Shown here piece by piece: positions 7,729 to 16,562 of a stretch of DNA of 64,000 nt. The first letter of the stretch is position 1. Every line of letters starts with the position of its first letter. The stretch is from Pseudothioclava sp033100795 (GTDB lineage Bacteria > Pseudomonadota > Alphaproteobacteria > Rhodobacterales > Rhodobacteraceae). The translations under genes and the position numbers were made by a program. The stretch spans positions 186,001 through 250,000 of the forward strand of contig NZ_JAWLVI010000003.1 in assembly GCF_033100795.1 (NCBI RefSeq), read 5' to 3'. The notes below the pieces were generated by a model. It saw only the letters and a list, made by a program, of their open reading frames with translations. It did no database searches and was not told where the DNA came from.

Positions 7729-9120
7729 ATGCGTGACCTGACTTGCAAACTACTGGTGATCGGCGCGGGTCCGGGGGGCTATGTCTGCGCCATCCGCGCG
7801 GGCCAGCTTGGCCTTGATACGATCATCGTAGACGCCCGCCCGCCGGGGGGAACGTGCCTTAATATCGGCTGCATTCCGTCCAAAGCGCTGATCCATGCGG
7901 CGGATGAATTTGAGCGTCTGACCTCCATCGCCAAGGGCAGCCCGCTGGGGCTATCCCTGTCGAACCCGGCGCATGATCTGGGCAAAACCATCGACTGGAA
8001 AGACGGGATCGTCGCGCGCCTCAACCACGGGGTTGCGGGGCTATTGAAGAAGGCGGGTGTCCGGCTTGTCACGGGCCACGTGCGGTTTGCCGATGGCAAG
8101 ACGGTGGACGTGACCTCCGAGGCGGGGACACAGCGGATCAAGGCCGAGAATATCGTTGTGGCAACCGGATCGGTGCCGGTTGAACTGCCGTTCCTGCCCT
8201 TTGGCGGCAAGGTGATTTCCTCGACCGAGGCGCTGTCACTGCGCGCGTTGCCCAAGCGCCTGTCGATTGTGGGGGGCGGCTATATCGGGCTGGAGATCGG
8301 CACGGCATTCGCGAAACTGGGCGCGAAAGTCACGATCATCGAGGCCGCGGACCGGCTCTTGCCGCAATACCCTTCCGCGCTTTCGAAGCCCGTGCAAAAG
8401 CGCCTGAAAGATCTGGGAGTGACGCTGCATCTGGACGCGCGCGCCTTGGGGATGTCGGACGACGGCAAGGCACTGGTCGCGCAGATCGACGGGGCCGAGC
8501 AGAAAATTGCCTCGGACAAGGTGCTGGTTACCGTGGGTCGCCGCCCCGTGTTGACCGGCTTTGGTCTTGCCGAACTGGGGCTGGAAATCGCGGGACCATA
8601 CCTGAAGATCGACGACACCTGCCGCACCTCGATGCGCGGGGTCTATGCGATTGGCGACATCACCGGCGAGCCAATGCTGGCGCACCGCGCAATGGCGCAG
8701 GGCGAGATGGTGGCCGAACTTCTGGCGGGCCTGCCGCGCGCCTGGGACAAACGCTGCATTCCGGCGGTGTGCTTCACCGACCCCGAGGTCGTCTCGGTTG
8801 GCCTTACCGAAGAGGCCGCGCGGGAAACGGGCATCGAGACGATCTCGGGCAGCTTCCCGTTTCAGGCCAGCGGCCGCGCGCTGACGACCGAACGCGAGGA
8901 CGGTTTCGTGCAGGTCGTGGCGCGCAAAGACACCCATATGGTTCTGGGCGTGCATGGCGTGGGCGCGGGCATCGCCGAACTATCATCCGAGTTCGCCCTG
9001 GCCATCGAAATGGCCGCGCGGCTAGAGGACATCGCCGCCACGATCCACGCCCACCCAACCCGCAGCGAGGCCTTTCAAGAGGCCGCGCTTGGCGCCCTGG
9101 GCCACGCGCTACACCTTTAG
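7729..9120 (+). CDS. lpdA: Dihydrolipoyl dehydrogenase (E3) of the branched-chain complex
   Basis: A 463-residue FAD disulfide reductase that reoxidises the dihydrolipoyl arm of E2 with NAD+. The FAD Rossmann motif GAGPGGYVCAIRAGQLG lies near residue 10, the redox disulfide is GGTCLNIGCIPSKAL, the NAD motif is GGGYIGLEIGTAFAKLG, and the C-terminal catalytic pair lies in HAHPTRSEAFQEAA. It follows E2 by 3 nt, so it is the dedicated E3 of this complex. Its TAG stop interlocks with the TAA of the convergent agmatinase-like gene over 4 bp. Confidence 0.95.
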   Translation: MRDLTCKLLVIGAGPGGYVCAIRAGQLGLDTIIVDARPPGGTCLNIGCIPSKALIHAADEFERLTSIAKGSPLGLSLSNPAHDLGKTIDWKDGIVARLNHGVAGLLKKAGVRLVTGHVRFADGKTVDVTSEAGTQRIKAENIVVATGSVPVELPFLPFGGKVISSTEALSLRALPKRLSIVGGGYIGLEIGTAFAKLGAKVTIIEAADRLLPQYPSALSKPVQKRLKDLGVTLHLDARALGMSDDGKALVAQIDGAEQKIASDKVLVTVGRRPVLTGFGLAELGLEIAGPYLKIDDTCRTSMRGVYAIGDITGEPMLAHRAMAQGEMVAELLAGLPRAWDKRCIPAVCFTDPEVVSVGLTEEAARETGIETISGSFPFQASGRALTTEREDGFVQVVARKDTHMVLGVHGVGAGIAELSSEFALAIEMAARLEDIAATIHAHPTRSEAFQEAALGALGHALHL

Positions 9121-10073
9121 CGCAGCTTGCGCTGGTGCAGCACCCGCCCGATGGTGTTAAGCAACAACTGCGCCGCCAAAATCGAGGTGCCCCCGGTCGG
9201 ATCGTAATCGGGGGCGACCTCTACCAGATCAATGCCGACGATCTCGCCGCGTTTCGCCAGACCGTCGATCAGCTCCAGCACCTCGTAATACAGAAACCCG
9301 CCGTGGCTTGGCGTGCCGGTTCCGGGCGCGATCGAGGGGTCGAACCCGTCGATGTCGATGGTCAGATAGTAGCGCGCGCCCGCCGGAATGCGTTCCAGCA
9401 TCGCCTCGATCCCCATCTTGCGCACCTGCCGCACTGACTGAATATCCGAGCCCATCGCCCGCGCCGCCTCATACCCGTCTTTCGCCGTGGACGAGACATT
9501 GCGGATACCAATCTGGCTTAGCCCCGTGACATAGGGCTTCTCGGCCGCGCGCCGCATCGGATTTCCGTGACCAAAGCGCACGCCGTGGCGCTCGTCCACG
9601 AAATCCAGATGCGCGTCGATCTGCACGATATGGATCGGCCCTTGGTCGTCAAAGGCGTTGATGCAGGGGATATTGACCGAGTGATCGCCCCCGATAACCA
9701 CCGGCAACGCACCCGCCGCAAGGATTTTACGCACGCCAAACTCTATATTCGCGTGGCTTTTTAACGTGTCGGTATGGACAATATCCGCGTCGCCAATATC
9801 GACGATGCGCACATCCTCAAGATAGGTCACATCGTCTTCGTGATCATACGCCCCGCCGTGCCCAAAGGCGAACAGCGTCGACGCCTCCCGCACGGATCGC
9901 GGTCCCATCCGCGCGCCCGACCGCCACTGCGCCCCAAAGTCGAACGGCGCCCCCATCACCGCGACATCGGCCTCGATTGCATCCCAATTCTCGACATAAG
10001 GATACTTGCCGAATGTGCAAATTCCAACAAATGGCAGGTTCAACCGGCCATTATCATACGAATTTCTGGACAT
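9117..10073 (-). CDS. speB: Agmatinase / ureohydrolase family protein
   Basis: A 318-residue Mn2+ ureohydrolase, expected to split agmatine or a related guanidino compound into an amine and urea. Metal-ligand motifs are GGDHSVNIP, DAHLDF and DIDGFDPSIAPGTGTP, which identify the arginase/agmatinase fold. I chose the MSRNSYDNG start at 10073 because AGGAGG lies just upstream; a start nine codons earlier lacks such a site. Guanidinobutyrase or guanidinopropionase activity is possible, since these subfamilies look alike. A true arginase-like gene is present separately at 40.4-41.3 kb. Confidence 0.85.
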   Translation of the reverse strand: MSRNSYDNGRLNLPFVGICTFGKYPYVENWDAIEADVAVMGAPFDFGAQWRSGARMGPRSVREASTLFAFGHGGAYDHEDDVTYLEDVRIVDIGDADIVHTDTLKSHANIEFGVRKILAAGALPVVIGGDHSVNIPCINAFDDQGPIHIVQIDAHLDFVDERHGVRFGHGNPMRRAAEKPYVTGLSQIGIRNVSSTAKDGYEAARAMGSDIQSVRQVRKMGIEAMLERIPAGARYYLTIDIDGFDPSIAPGTGTPSHGGFLYYEVLELIDGLAKRGEIVGIDLVEVAPDYDPTGGTSILAAQLLLNTIGRVLHQRKLR

Positions 10074-10214
10074 TTCCGATCCTCCTATAGGCGATGCCAT
10101 TCATGCCCACCCCTGCGGGCATGACAAGAGACTTTGCGTTTGATCCGGTTTCAGACGAGCGCCATGGGCCTGGGTATTTACATTGCGCACCCCCTGGAAA
10201 CCAGCTTACAGGTG

Positions 10215-10244
10215 TTGGCAACCCACCCTGAAACACGCTATCTT
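10215..10244 (+). promoter_or_regulatory. Candidate sigma70-type promoter for thyA
   Basis: TTGGCA (10215-10220) and TATCTT (10239-10244) are separated by 18 bp and lie about 55 bp upstream of the thyA start codon. This is a visual match only. Confidence 0.35.
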
Positions 10245-10263
10245 GGGGATCGGCGAGTTTTTC

Positions 10264-10279
10264 CTTCCATATATGGAAG
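10264..10279. promoter_or_regulatory. Perfect 16-bp palindrome in the thyA leader
   Basis: CTTCCATATATGGAAG is a loop-free perfect palindrome lying between the candidate thyA promoter and the thyA ribosome-binding site (ACGGAGG). Its lack of a loop and location fit a protein-binding site rather than a terminator. Confidence 0.4.
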
Positions 10280-10298
10280 TCCCAATACGGAGGCTCCA

Positions 10299-11129
10299 AT
10301 GCAGCAATATCTGAACGCGCTTCGGACGGTGCTTGAGAACGGGGTCGAATCGAGCGACCGCACTGGCACCGGCACGCTGTCCTATTTCGGGCTGCAATGC
10401 CGCTATTCACTGGCGGACGGCTTTCCGCTGGTGACCACCAAAAAGCTGCACCTGCGCTCGATCATCCACGAGTTGCTCTGGTTTCTCTCGGGCGACACAA
10501 ATATTCGCTATCTGCAAGAAAACGGCGTGTCGATCTGGGACGAATGGGCCGATGAAAATGGCGATCTTGGCCCCGTCTATGGCCATCAATGGCGGCATTT
10601 CCCGAAACTTACGCAGACCATCGGCGATGACGGGCAAGCGAAGCTCTTGCTGGGTGAGGTTGACCAGATCACCGATCTGGTCGAGGCCATCCGCAAGACC
10701 CCTGACAGCCGTCGGCTGATCGTTTCCGCGTGGAATCCGGGCGATGTGCCGCAGATGGCGCTGCCGCCGTGCCACACGCTTTGGCAGGTCCGCATTATCG
10801 GCCGCAAGCTGCACCTGCAACTTTACCAACGCTCCGCCGATATGTTCCTTGGCGTGCCGTTCAACATTGCCTCTTACGCGCTGCTTCTGGTCATGCTGGC
10901 CGAGGTCACGGGCTATGAGCCTGGTGATTTCGTGCACTCGATCGGCGACGCGCATATTTACCTGAACCACGTCGATCAGGTCAAAACGCAGCTCTCGCGC
11001 GACACGCGCCCACTGCCGCGCCTTGAGATTGCGCGCAAGGTGGAGGATCTCTTCGACTTCCGCTATGAGGATTTCTCGTTCCCCGGCTACGATCCGCACC
11101 CGACGATCAAAGCCCCTATCGCGGTGTAA
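10299..11129 (+). CDS. thyA: Thymidylate synthase
   Basis: A 276-residue enzyme that methylates dUMP to dTMP using 5,10-methylene-tetrahydrofolate. The start MQQYLNALRTVLENG follows an ACGGAGG site; an upstream in-frame ATG would add a non-homologous extension. The dUMP-binding arginine region SSDRTGTGTLS, the catalytic cysteine in ALPPCHTLWQ, and QRSADMFLGVPFNIASYALLL are all present. The C-terminus DPHPTIKAPIAV matches the family. The folA gene follows after 3 nt, so dTMP synthesis and dihydrofolate recycling are co-expressed. Confidence 0.97.
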   Translation: MQQYLNALRTVLENGVESSDRTGTGTLSYFGLQCRYSLADGFPLVTTKKLHLRSIIHELLWFLSGDTNIRYLQENGVSIWDEWADENGDLGPVYGHQWRHFPKLTQTIGDDGQAKLLLGEVDQITDLVEAIRKTPDSRRLIVSAWNPGDVPQMALPPCHTLWQVRIIGRKLHLQLYQRSADMFLGVPFNIASYALLLVMLAEVTGYEPGDFVHSIGDAHIYLNHVDQVKTQLSRDTRPLPRLEIARKVEDLFDFRYEDFSFPGYDPHPTIKAPIAV

Positions 11130-11132
11130 CCC

Positions 11133-11609
11133 ATGCTGACCCTTATCGTCGCCCGCGCTGCCAATGGCGCCATAGGCAAGGACAATGACATCCCGTGGCA
11201 CTCGCCCGAAGACCTGAAGATGTTTCAGCGCGAAACCACGGGCGGCGCGGTCATCATGGGACGCAGGACATGGGACAGCCTGCCGTTCAAGCCGTTGAAA
11301 AACCGGTTTAATTGCGTTGTGTCCCGCAACAAGACGCTCACCGATCATGTCGTCGGCAGCGTGTCCGAAGCCGTTTCTCTTTGCTACGCCGAGGGCTATC
11401 AGCGGCTCTACGGCATGGGCGGCGAAAGCATCTACCGCGAGATGTTACCGCTTGCCGACAGGTTACTAGTGACTGAGGTCGATCTGACCATCGAGGGCGC
11501 GGACGCCTTTTTCCCGAACTTCGCCGAGGTCGACTGGATCGAGGTTTCGCGCCGCCCGCTTGAGGGCACGCCCGCCTGCACCCTGCGCGAACTGCTTCGC
11601 AAACGCTAA
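11133..11609 (+). CDS. folA: Dihydrofolate reductase
   Basis: A 158-residue NADPH enzyme that regenerates tetrahydrofolate from the dihydrofolate produced by ThyA. The motifs ANGAIGKDNDIPWHSPEDLKMF (with the substrate-binding aspartate of the PEDL segment), VIMGRRTWDSLP and the NADPH-loop GMGGESIYREML are visible. Its TAA interlocks with the TAG stop of the convergent alpha/beta hydrolase gene (CTAA, 4 bp). Confidence 0.95.
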   Translation: MLTLIVARAANGAIGKDNDIPWHSPEDLKMFQRETTGGAVIMGRRTWDSLPFKPLKNRFNCVVSRNKTLTDHVVGSVSEAVSLCYAEGYQRLYGMGGESIYREMLPLADRLLVTEVDLTIEGADAFFPNFAEVDWIEVSRRPLEGTPACTLRELLRKR

Positions 11610-12439
11610 GCCGCCAGCACTATCCAGCTACGGATTGCCGCCAACGCCTCGGGTTCGTCCAGATAGGGGATGTGCCCGCGGTCCGGCACCTGCGCCAGAA
11701 CCATATCCGGGCGCAACTCCTGCATCTTTTCAACGGATTGGCGCGACAGAAGCCCCGAATTCATCCCCCAGATCAGAGCCAGCGGCAACCCGGCCAAGGC
11801 CTCGAACAGGGGCCAGGCTTCAGGTATATCATCGCCCTGAAACGCCGCCAGAAAGCTCTCGCGCAGCGCGGGATCGTAGTTGATCTTCAGCCCGTTCTCG
11901 GTCTGGAGATAGTGGTGGCGCACCTCGTCCAGCCAGCGCTCGGCCGGAACCTTGTCAAACCCGATCATCAGGCTGGGCAGCTTGGCCGCCAGTTCCGAAT
12001 AGGTTTTTGCCGCCGGATTGCGTCCGATATAGTCGAAAATCGCCTCGAGGCCGCGCCGCTCCAGCTTGGGGCCAACATCGTTCAGACACACTCCCATCAA
12101 CCGTTCTTTCGCCGTCGCGGCCAGCCACATCGCGATCAACCCGCCCCGCGAGGTGCCCAGAACCATTGCCTTTTCAATGCCTAAGTGATCGAGCAGCGCC
12201 AGCGCATCCTCTGCCTCTTGCGGCACGGTATAGCTTGCCGCACCCGTCCATTCCGATGCCCCCCTGCCGCGGTAATCCATCCGGATCAGCCGCACGCCAG
12301 CCAGATGCGGCGCGACATAATCAAAATCCTCAACCGTGCGCGTTAGCCCTGCAAGCGCCAGCACCGGCAGCCCATCGCCCTCGTCCAGATAGGCCAGCTT
12401 CGCCCCGTCTTTCGCGGTAAAATATTGGTAGGCTGGCAT
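11606..12439 (-). CDS. Alpha/beta hydrolase
   Basis: A 277-residue alpha/beta-hydrolase-fold protein. The oxyanion strand ALAGLTRTVEDFDYV, the segment LIRMDYRGRGASEW, the nucleophile elbow GTSRGGLIAMWLA (serine), and the C-terminal histidine of QVPDRGHIPYLDEPEAL form a complete catalytic triad pattern. I chose the MPAYQYF start at 12439 because AAGGAG lies 5 nt upstream; a GTG two codons earlier overlaps that site. The substrate is unknown; such proteins are often esterases or lactonases. Confidence 0.85.
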   Translation of the reverse strand: MPAYQYFTAKDGAKLAYLDEGDGLPVLALAGLTRTVEDFDYVAPHLAGVRLIRMDYRGRGASEWTGAASYTVPQEAEDALALLDHLGIEKAMVLGTSRGGLIAMWLAATAKERLMGVCLNDVGPKLERRGLEAIFDYIGRNPAAKTYSELAAKLPSLMIGFDKVPAERWLDEVRHHYLQTENGLKINYDPALRESFLAAFQGDDIPEAWPLFEALAGLPLALIWGMNSGLLSRQSVEKMQELRPDMVLAQVPDRGHIPYLDEPEALAAIRSWIVLAA

Positions 12440-12499
12440 ATTCACTCCTTGGCGACAGGCGGAATTTGCCTCACCTTAAGCAAAAATCGGGGGCAAACA

Positions 12500-13087
12500 A
12501 TGTCTGATACGCTGGAAAAACTACAGGCACGGCTGAGCGAGCTGGAAAACCAGATCGAGGCCGAATGGGACAGGCGCCGCGCCGAGATGCAATACCGGCT
12601 TGAACGCGGCAGGATTGTCTTTGAGGAAGGCGTGAAAGACGCGCATCGGCGCGTGCGGATCGGGCTTTGGCGGTTCCTGCGCCGCACCCGCCCCGCCGTT
12701 ATTCTTAGCGCGCCGGTGATCTATTCGGTCGCCATTCCCTTTGCGGTCATCGACCTCTGGGTCACGCTTTACCAGCGGATTTGTTTCCCGATCTACGGCA
12801 TCGCGCGCGTCAAGCGCTCGGATCACATTGTCTTTGACCGGCACCAGCTTGCCTATCTGAACGGCATCCAGAAATTCAACTGTCTCTATTGCAGCTATGG
12901 CAACGGCGTCGCCTCTTATGTGCGCGAGGTCTCTGCCCGAACCGAGAAATACTGGTGCCCGATCAAGCACGCCCGACGCATCAAAGGCCCGCACGCCTAT
13001 TATGGCGAGTTTTGCGATTTCGGTGATGCGGATGGCTTCCAGCGCGAGTCCCCGCGGCTACGGCGGGAACTCGGCAAGGGCGACTAG
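12500..13087 (+). CDS. Conserved hypothetical membrane protein with C-terminal cysteine motif
   Basis: A 195-residue protein I do not recognise as a named family. Residues 1-60 are strongly charged and heptad-like (TLEKLQARLSELENQIEAEW...), probably a coiled coil. One hydrophobic stretch follows (AVILSAPVIYSVAIPFAVID, about 75-95). The soluble C-terminus has conserved-looking cysteines in FNCLYCSYGNG, KYWCPIKHARR and GEFCDFGD, which could bind metal. It is divergent from the hydrolase gene, and its TAG stop interlocks with that of the haloacid dehalogenase-like gene in a shared CTAG. Reading frame and codon use support a real gene. Confidence 0.8.
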   Translation: MSDTLEKLQARLSELENQIEAEWDRRRAEMQYRLERGRIVFEEGVKDAHRRVRIGLWRFLRRTRPAVILSAPVIYSVAIPFAVIDLWVTLYQRICFPIYGIARVKRSDHIVFDRHQLAYLNGIQKFNCLYCSYGNGVASYVREVSARTEKYWCPIKHARRIKGPHAYYGEFCDFGDADGFQRESPRLRRELGKGD

Positions 13088-13755
13088 ATCAACGCAGGCA
13101 CGCCGGACAGATCGCGCAGGATATGGCGGGGCTTGTGCGGCAACCGCTCAAGCGGCAGGCCCGCGCGGTTCACCCAGGCAACGGTAAATCCCGCCCGCGA
13201 TGCCCCCGCCGCATCCCAACCATTTGACGAGACAAACAAAACCTCGTGCGGCTTGCATCCCGTCCGCGTCTCGACCAAGTCATAAACCGCCTGCGCGGGC
13301 TTATAGCGATTGACCAGAGCGACCGAGATGACATCGTCAAGGCTATGCCCGATCCCCGCCGCATGAACCGCGGCCTCGACCATTTCAGGCGCGCCATTGG
13401 TCAGGATCGCCCGCCCGATCCCCCGATGACCAAGCGCATCCAGCATCGCGGACACCTCGGGGTAAGCGGGCAATTCGCGGTAAAGCCCCATCAGGCGTTC
13501 TGCCAGCGCCGGATCGTCGATCCCCTGCGCCTCCATCGCCCAATCCAGCCCGTCGCGCGTAAGTTGCCAGAAATCGACATACTCGCCCATCACCTCGCGC
13601 AGCCATGAATATTCAAGCTGCTTGCGGCGCCAGTCGAAGGCGAGCTTCGGCCAAACCTCGGCCAGACGCGCATCATCAGCGGCCAACGCACGCGCGGCGG
13701 CATCCACGTCGAACAGCGTGCCATAGGCGTCGAAAACAGCAAGTTTGATGGTCAT
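13084..13755 (-). CDS. Haloacid dehalogenase, type II (L-2-haloacid dehalogenase-like)
   Basis: A 223-residue HAD-superfamily hydrolase. The nucleophile aspartate lies in VFDAYGTLFDVDA, HAD motif II in AILTNGAPEM, the lysine in NRYKPAQAVYDLV, and the type II dehalogenase S-x-N-x-x-D triad in FVSSNGWDAAGASRAGF. These match enzymes hydrolysing (S)-2-haloacids to (R)-2-hydroxyacids, although many annotated members have unknown substrates. The start at 13755 follows GGAGG by 7 nt; a longer frame would run through the fabI terminator. Confidence 0.88.
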   Translation of the reverse strand: MTIKLAVFDAYGTLFDVDAAARALAADDARLAEVWPKLAFDWRRKQLEYSWLREVMGEYVDFWQLTRDGLDWAMEAQGIDDPALAERLMGLYRELPAYPEVSAMLDALGHRGIGRAILTNGAPEMVEAAVHAAGIGHSLDDVISVALVNRYKPAQAVYDLVETRTGCKPHEVLFVSSNGWDAAGASRAGFTVAWVNRAGLPLERLPHKPRHILRDLSGVPALI

Positions 13756-13787
13756 CGCAGATCCTCCCTTGCCGGAATGGTGGCACG

Positions 13788-13815
13788 AAAAAAGGGGCCC
13801 CGAAAGACCCCTTTC
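13788..13815 (-). terminator. Intrinsic terminator of the fab operon
   Basis: AAAGGGG and CCCCTTT arms (13791-13797 and 13808-13814) with a short loop. Read on the minus strand, the stem runs into TTTTTT just after fabI. Confidence 0.75.
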
Positions 13816-13834
13816 ATACGCCGTGTTACAGGCG

Positions 13835-14623
13835 TCAGATATTGTCGGATTGCGGCATACCCAGAACGTGGAAGCCGCCGTCCACGCGGACAATCTCGCC
13901 CGTGGTGAAGGCGCCGTAGTCCGAGCAGAGGTAAACCGCCGTGCCGCCCACCGATTCCAGCGTCGCGTTTGACCGCAAGGGCGCATTGGATTCAGTGTGG
14001 CGATAGGTCTTGCGCGCACCGCCAATGGCCGCGCCCGCCAGCGTCTTCATCGGCCCCGGCGAGATCGCGTTGACGCGAATGCCATCGGGGCCAAGGTCGT
14101 TCGCCAGATACCGGACCGAACTTTCCAGCGCGGCCTTGGCGACACCCATCACATTGTAGAACGGCGTCACACGGTTCGACCCGCCATAGGTCAGCGTGAT
14201 CAGCGAGCCGCCCTCGGGCATCAACTCCGCCGCACGGCGCGACACGTCGATGAACGAGTAGCACGAGATTTCCAGCGCGGTCTTGAAGTTGTCGCGCCCC
14301 GTATCCTTGAAGCGGCCCGCCAGTTCGTTCTTGTCGGCAAAGGCAATCGCGTGGACCAGAAAGTCGATCGTGCCCCACTCGGATTTAACCTTCTCGAAAG
14401 CCGCGTCGAGCGAAGCTTCATTGGTCACATCCACATCGACCAGCAGGCTGGAGCCGACAGACGCGGCCAAAGGCTCGACCCGCTTACCAAAGGCCTCCCC
14501 CTGATAGGTGAAGGCAAGCTCTGCCCCCTCATCGGCCAGCGCTTTCGCGATGCCCCATGCGATAGAGCGCTCGTTCGCGACACCCATAATGATGCCACGC
14601 TTTCCGTTCATCAAGCCAGCCAT
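13835..14623 (-). CDS. fabI: Enoyl-[acyl-carrier-protein] reductase (NADH)
   Basis: A 262-residue FabI-type SDR that performs the last reduction of each fatty-acid elongation cycle. The cofactor segment GIIMGVANERSIAWGIAKAL is characteristic of FabI, as are LVHAIAFADKNEL, the active-site Y-x6-K in TPFYNVMGVAKAAL, and SAGPMKTLA-like NAISPGPMKTLAGAAI. It is the third gene of fabA-fabB-fabI on the minus strand, 19 nt after fabB, and is followed by a terminator. Confidence 0.96.
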   Translation of the reverse strand: MAGLMNGKRGIIMGVANERSIAWGIAKALADEGAELAFTYQGEAFGKRVEPLAASVGSSLLVDVDVTNEASLDAAFEKVKSEWGTIDFLVHAIAFADKNELAGRFKDTGRDNFKTALEISCYSFIDVSRRAAELMPEGGSLITLTYGGSNRVTPFYNVMGVAKAALESSVRYLANDLGPDGIRVNAISPGPMKTLAGAAIGGARKTYRHTESNAPLRSNATLESVGGTAVYLCSDYGAFTTGEIVRVDGGFHVLGMPQSDNI

Positions 14624-14642
14624 TTTGCCAACCCCTTGAAGA

Positions 14643-15872
14643 TCAATCGTTATATTTGCTCATGACGAGCGTCGCATTGGTGCCGCCAAAACCGAAGCTG
14701 TTCGACAGAACCGAGTCAAACGCGACATTCTCACGCAGTTCGGTCGCAATTTCCTCGGGCTTGATCGCGGGATCCAGCTCTTTGACGTTGGCCGAGGCGG
14801 TAATGAAACCACCCTCCATCATCAGGAGCGAATAGATCGCCTCGTGCACGCCGGTCGCCCCAAGCGAGTGGCCGGTCAGCGACTTGGTCGACGAGATCGG
14901 CGGCACATTGCCTTCGCCAAAGACGCGACGAACGGCCTGAACCTCGGTCACGTCGCCTGCCGGCGTCGAGGTGCCATGCGCGTTGATGTAGCTGATCTTG
15001 CGGCCTTCGGGCAGGGTTGCCAGCGCCAGACGCATCGAACGCTCGCCGCCCTCACCCGAGGGGGCGACCATGTCATAGCCGTCCGAGGTCGCGCCATAGC
15101 CGGTGACTTCGGCGTAGATTTTCGCACCGCGCGCAAGCGCATGACCCAGTTCTTCCAGCACCACGACGCCGCCGCCGCCCGCAATCACAAACCCGTCGCG
15201 GGTCGCATCAAAAGCGCGCGCTGCGGTTTCGGGGGCATCGTTGTATTTCGACGACATCGCGCCCATCGCGTCGAACAGGCACGAGAGCGTCCAGTCAAGC
15301 TCTTCGCCGCCGCCAGCAAAAACGATGTCCTGCTTGCCCATCTGGATCTGCTCGACACCGTTGCCGATGCAATGCGCCGAGGTCGAGCACGCCGAGGTGA
15401 TCGAGTAGTTCACGCCCTTGATCTTGAACGGCGTTGCAAGGCAAGCCGAGTTCGTGGAACTCATGCAGCGGGTGACCATGAACGGCCCCATCCGCTTGGG
15501 CGAGCCCTTGTTGATCACCGTATCGAACGCCGAGAAGAAGTTCGAGGTCGACGGACCGCCCGAGCCCATGATCAGGCCCGTGCGCTCGTTCGAGACATCG
15601 CCCTCTTCAAGCCCCGCATCCGCAATCGCCTGCTCCATCGCGATGAAGTTATAGGCAGCCCCCGGCCCCATGAAGCGCAGGTTGCGCTTGTCGATGTGGT
15701 CCTCAAGAGTGATTTTCGGCAGGCCATGCACCTGACTGCGGAAGCCGTGCTCGGCGTAGTCGGGGGCGAAAACGATCCCCGATTTGCCCGCACGCAGGCT
15801 GGCCGTGACTTCAGCCGCATTATTGCCGATGGACGAAACAACGCCCAGACCTGTGATAACGACGCGCCGCAT
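14643..15872 (-). CDS. fabB: Beta-ketoacyl-ACP synthase I
   Basis: A 409-residue condensing enzyme needed for elongation of unsaturated acyl chains. The start MRRVVITGLGVVSSIGN follows an AGGAGG site. The catalytic cysteine is in YSITSACSTSAHCIG, with histidines in NAHGTSTPAGD and TKSLTGHSLGATG. Its place directly after fabA is the classic arrangement for anaerobic-type unsaturated fatty-acid synthesis. Confidence 0.96.
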   Translation of the reverse strand: MRRVVITGLGVVSSIGNNAAEVTASLRAGKSGIVFAPDYAEHGFRSQVHGLPKITLEDHIDKRNLRFMGPGAAYNFIAMEQAIADAGLEEGDVSNERTGLIMGSGGPSTSNFFSAFDTVINKGSPKRMGPFMVTRCMSSTNSACLATPFKIKGVNYSITSACSTSAHCIGNGVEQIQMGKQDIVFAGGGEELDWTLSCLFDAMGAMSSKYNDAPETAARAFDATRDGFVIAGGGGVVVLEELGHALARGAKIYAEVTGYGATSDGYDMVAPSGEGGERSMRLALATLPEGRKISYINAHGTSTPAGDVTEVQAVRRVFGEGNVPPISSTKSLTGHSLGATGVHEAIYSLLMMEGGFITASANVKELDPAIKPEEIATELRENVAFDSVLSNSFGFGGTNATLVMSKYND

Positions 15873-15898
15873 AGGAGCCTCCTGTCTTTATGCTGGGA

Positions 15899-16408
15899 TC
15901 AGCTCTCGGAGAGAGCGACCTTCATGTCCTTGACCATGTAGATAACCTCACCGTCGGCTTCTACAATACCGTCGGCAACCCCCATCGTCAGGCGACGGGT
16001 TTGCACGGCTTTGGTGAAATCGACCTTGTAGGTCAGCATCTTGCGGTCGGGCCGCACCATGCCGGTCAGTTTGACCTCACCCACGCCAAGCGCATAGCCA
16101 CGCCCCAGCCAGCCGCGCCAGCCAAGGTTAAAGCCGGTGAGCTGCCACAGCCCATCAAGACCAAGGCAGCCGGGCATGATCGGGTTGCCGGGGAAATGGC
16201 AATCAAAGAACCACAGGTCCGGCGTGATGTCGAACTCGGCCACGACATGGCCTTTGCCATGCAAGCCGCCATCCGACGAAATCTCGGTGATCCGGTCCAT
16301 CATCAGCATCGGCGGCGCGGGCAACTGGGCGTTCCCCGGCCCGAACAACTCGCCACGGGCGCATTTGAGCAGATCTTCTTTCCCGAAGCTCGTCGGATAG
16401 GATGCCAT
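15899..16408 (-). CDS. fabA: 3-hydroxydecanoyl-ACP dehydratase/isomerase
   Basis: A 169-residue bifunctional dehydratase/isomerase that introduces the cis double bond at C10. The hot-dog fold and catalytic histidine are shown by FFDCHFPGNPIMPGCLGLDGLWQ, with the aspartate of the same segment. The start is preceded by a GGGGGA site. It is the first gene of the fabA-fabB-fabI operon and is divergent from irr with about 150 bp between, an arrangement common in Rhodobacterales. Confidence 0.96.
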   Translation of the reverse strand: MASYPTSFGKEDLLKCARGELFGPGNAQLPAPPMLMMDRITEISSDGGLHGKGHVVAEFDITPDLWFFDCHFPGNPIMPGCLGLDGLWQLTGFNLGWRGWLGRGYALGVGEVKLTGMVRPDRKMLTYKVDFTKAVQTRRLTMGVADGIVEADGEVIYMVKDMKVALSES

Positions 16409-16562
16409 GAGAGTTCCCCCAGAGGTGTCTGTTTGTTCTCCTCTAGCACCCGCGCCCGCGCAGGCGCAAGTGATTGCCCTTCTCTATGCCTCGGCAAATC
16501 AGCCAAAACGCATTGAAAATCTGGCCGCGACAGTGCATATATGCCGCAGGGAGACTACAGAA

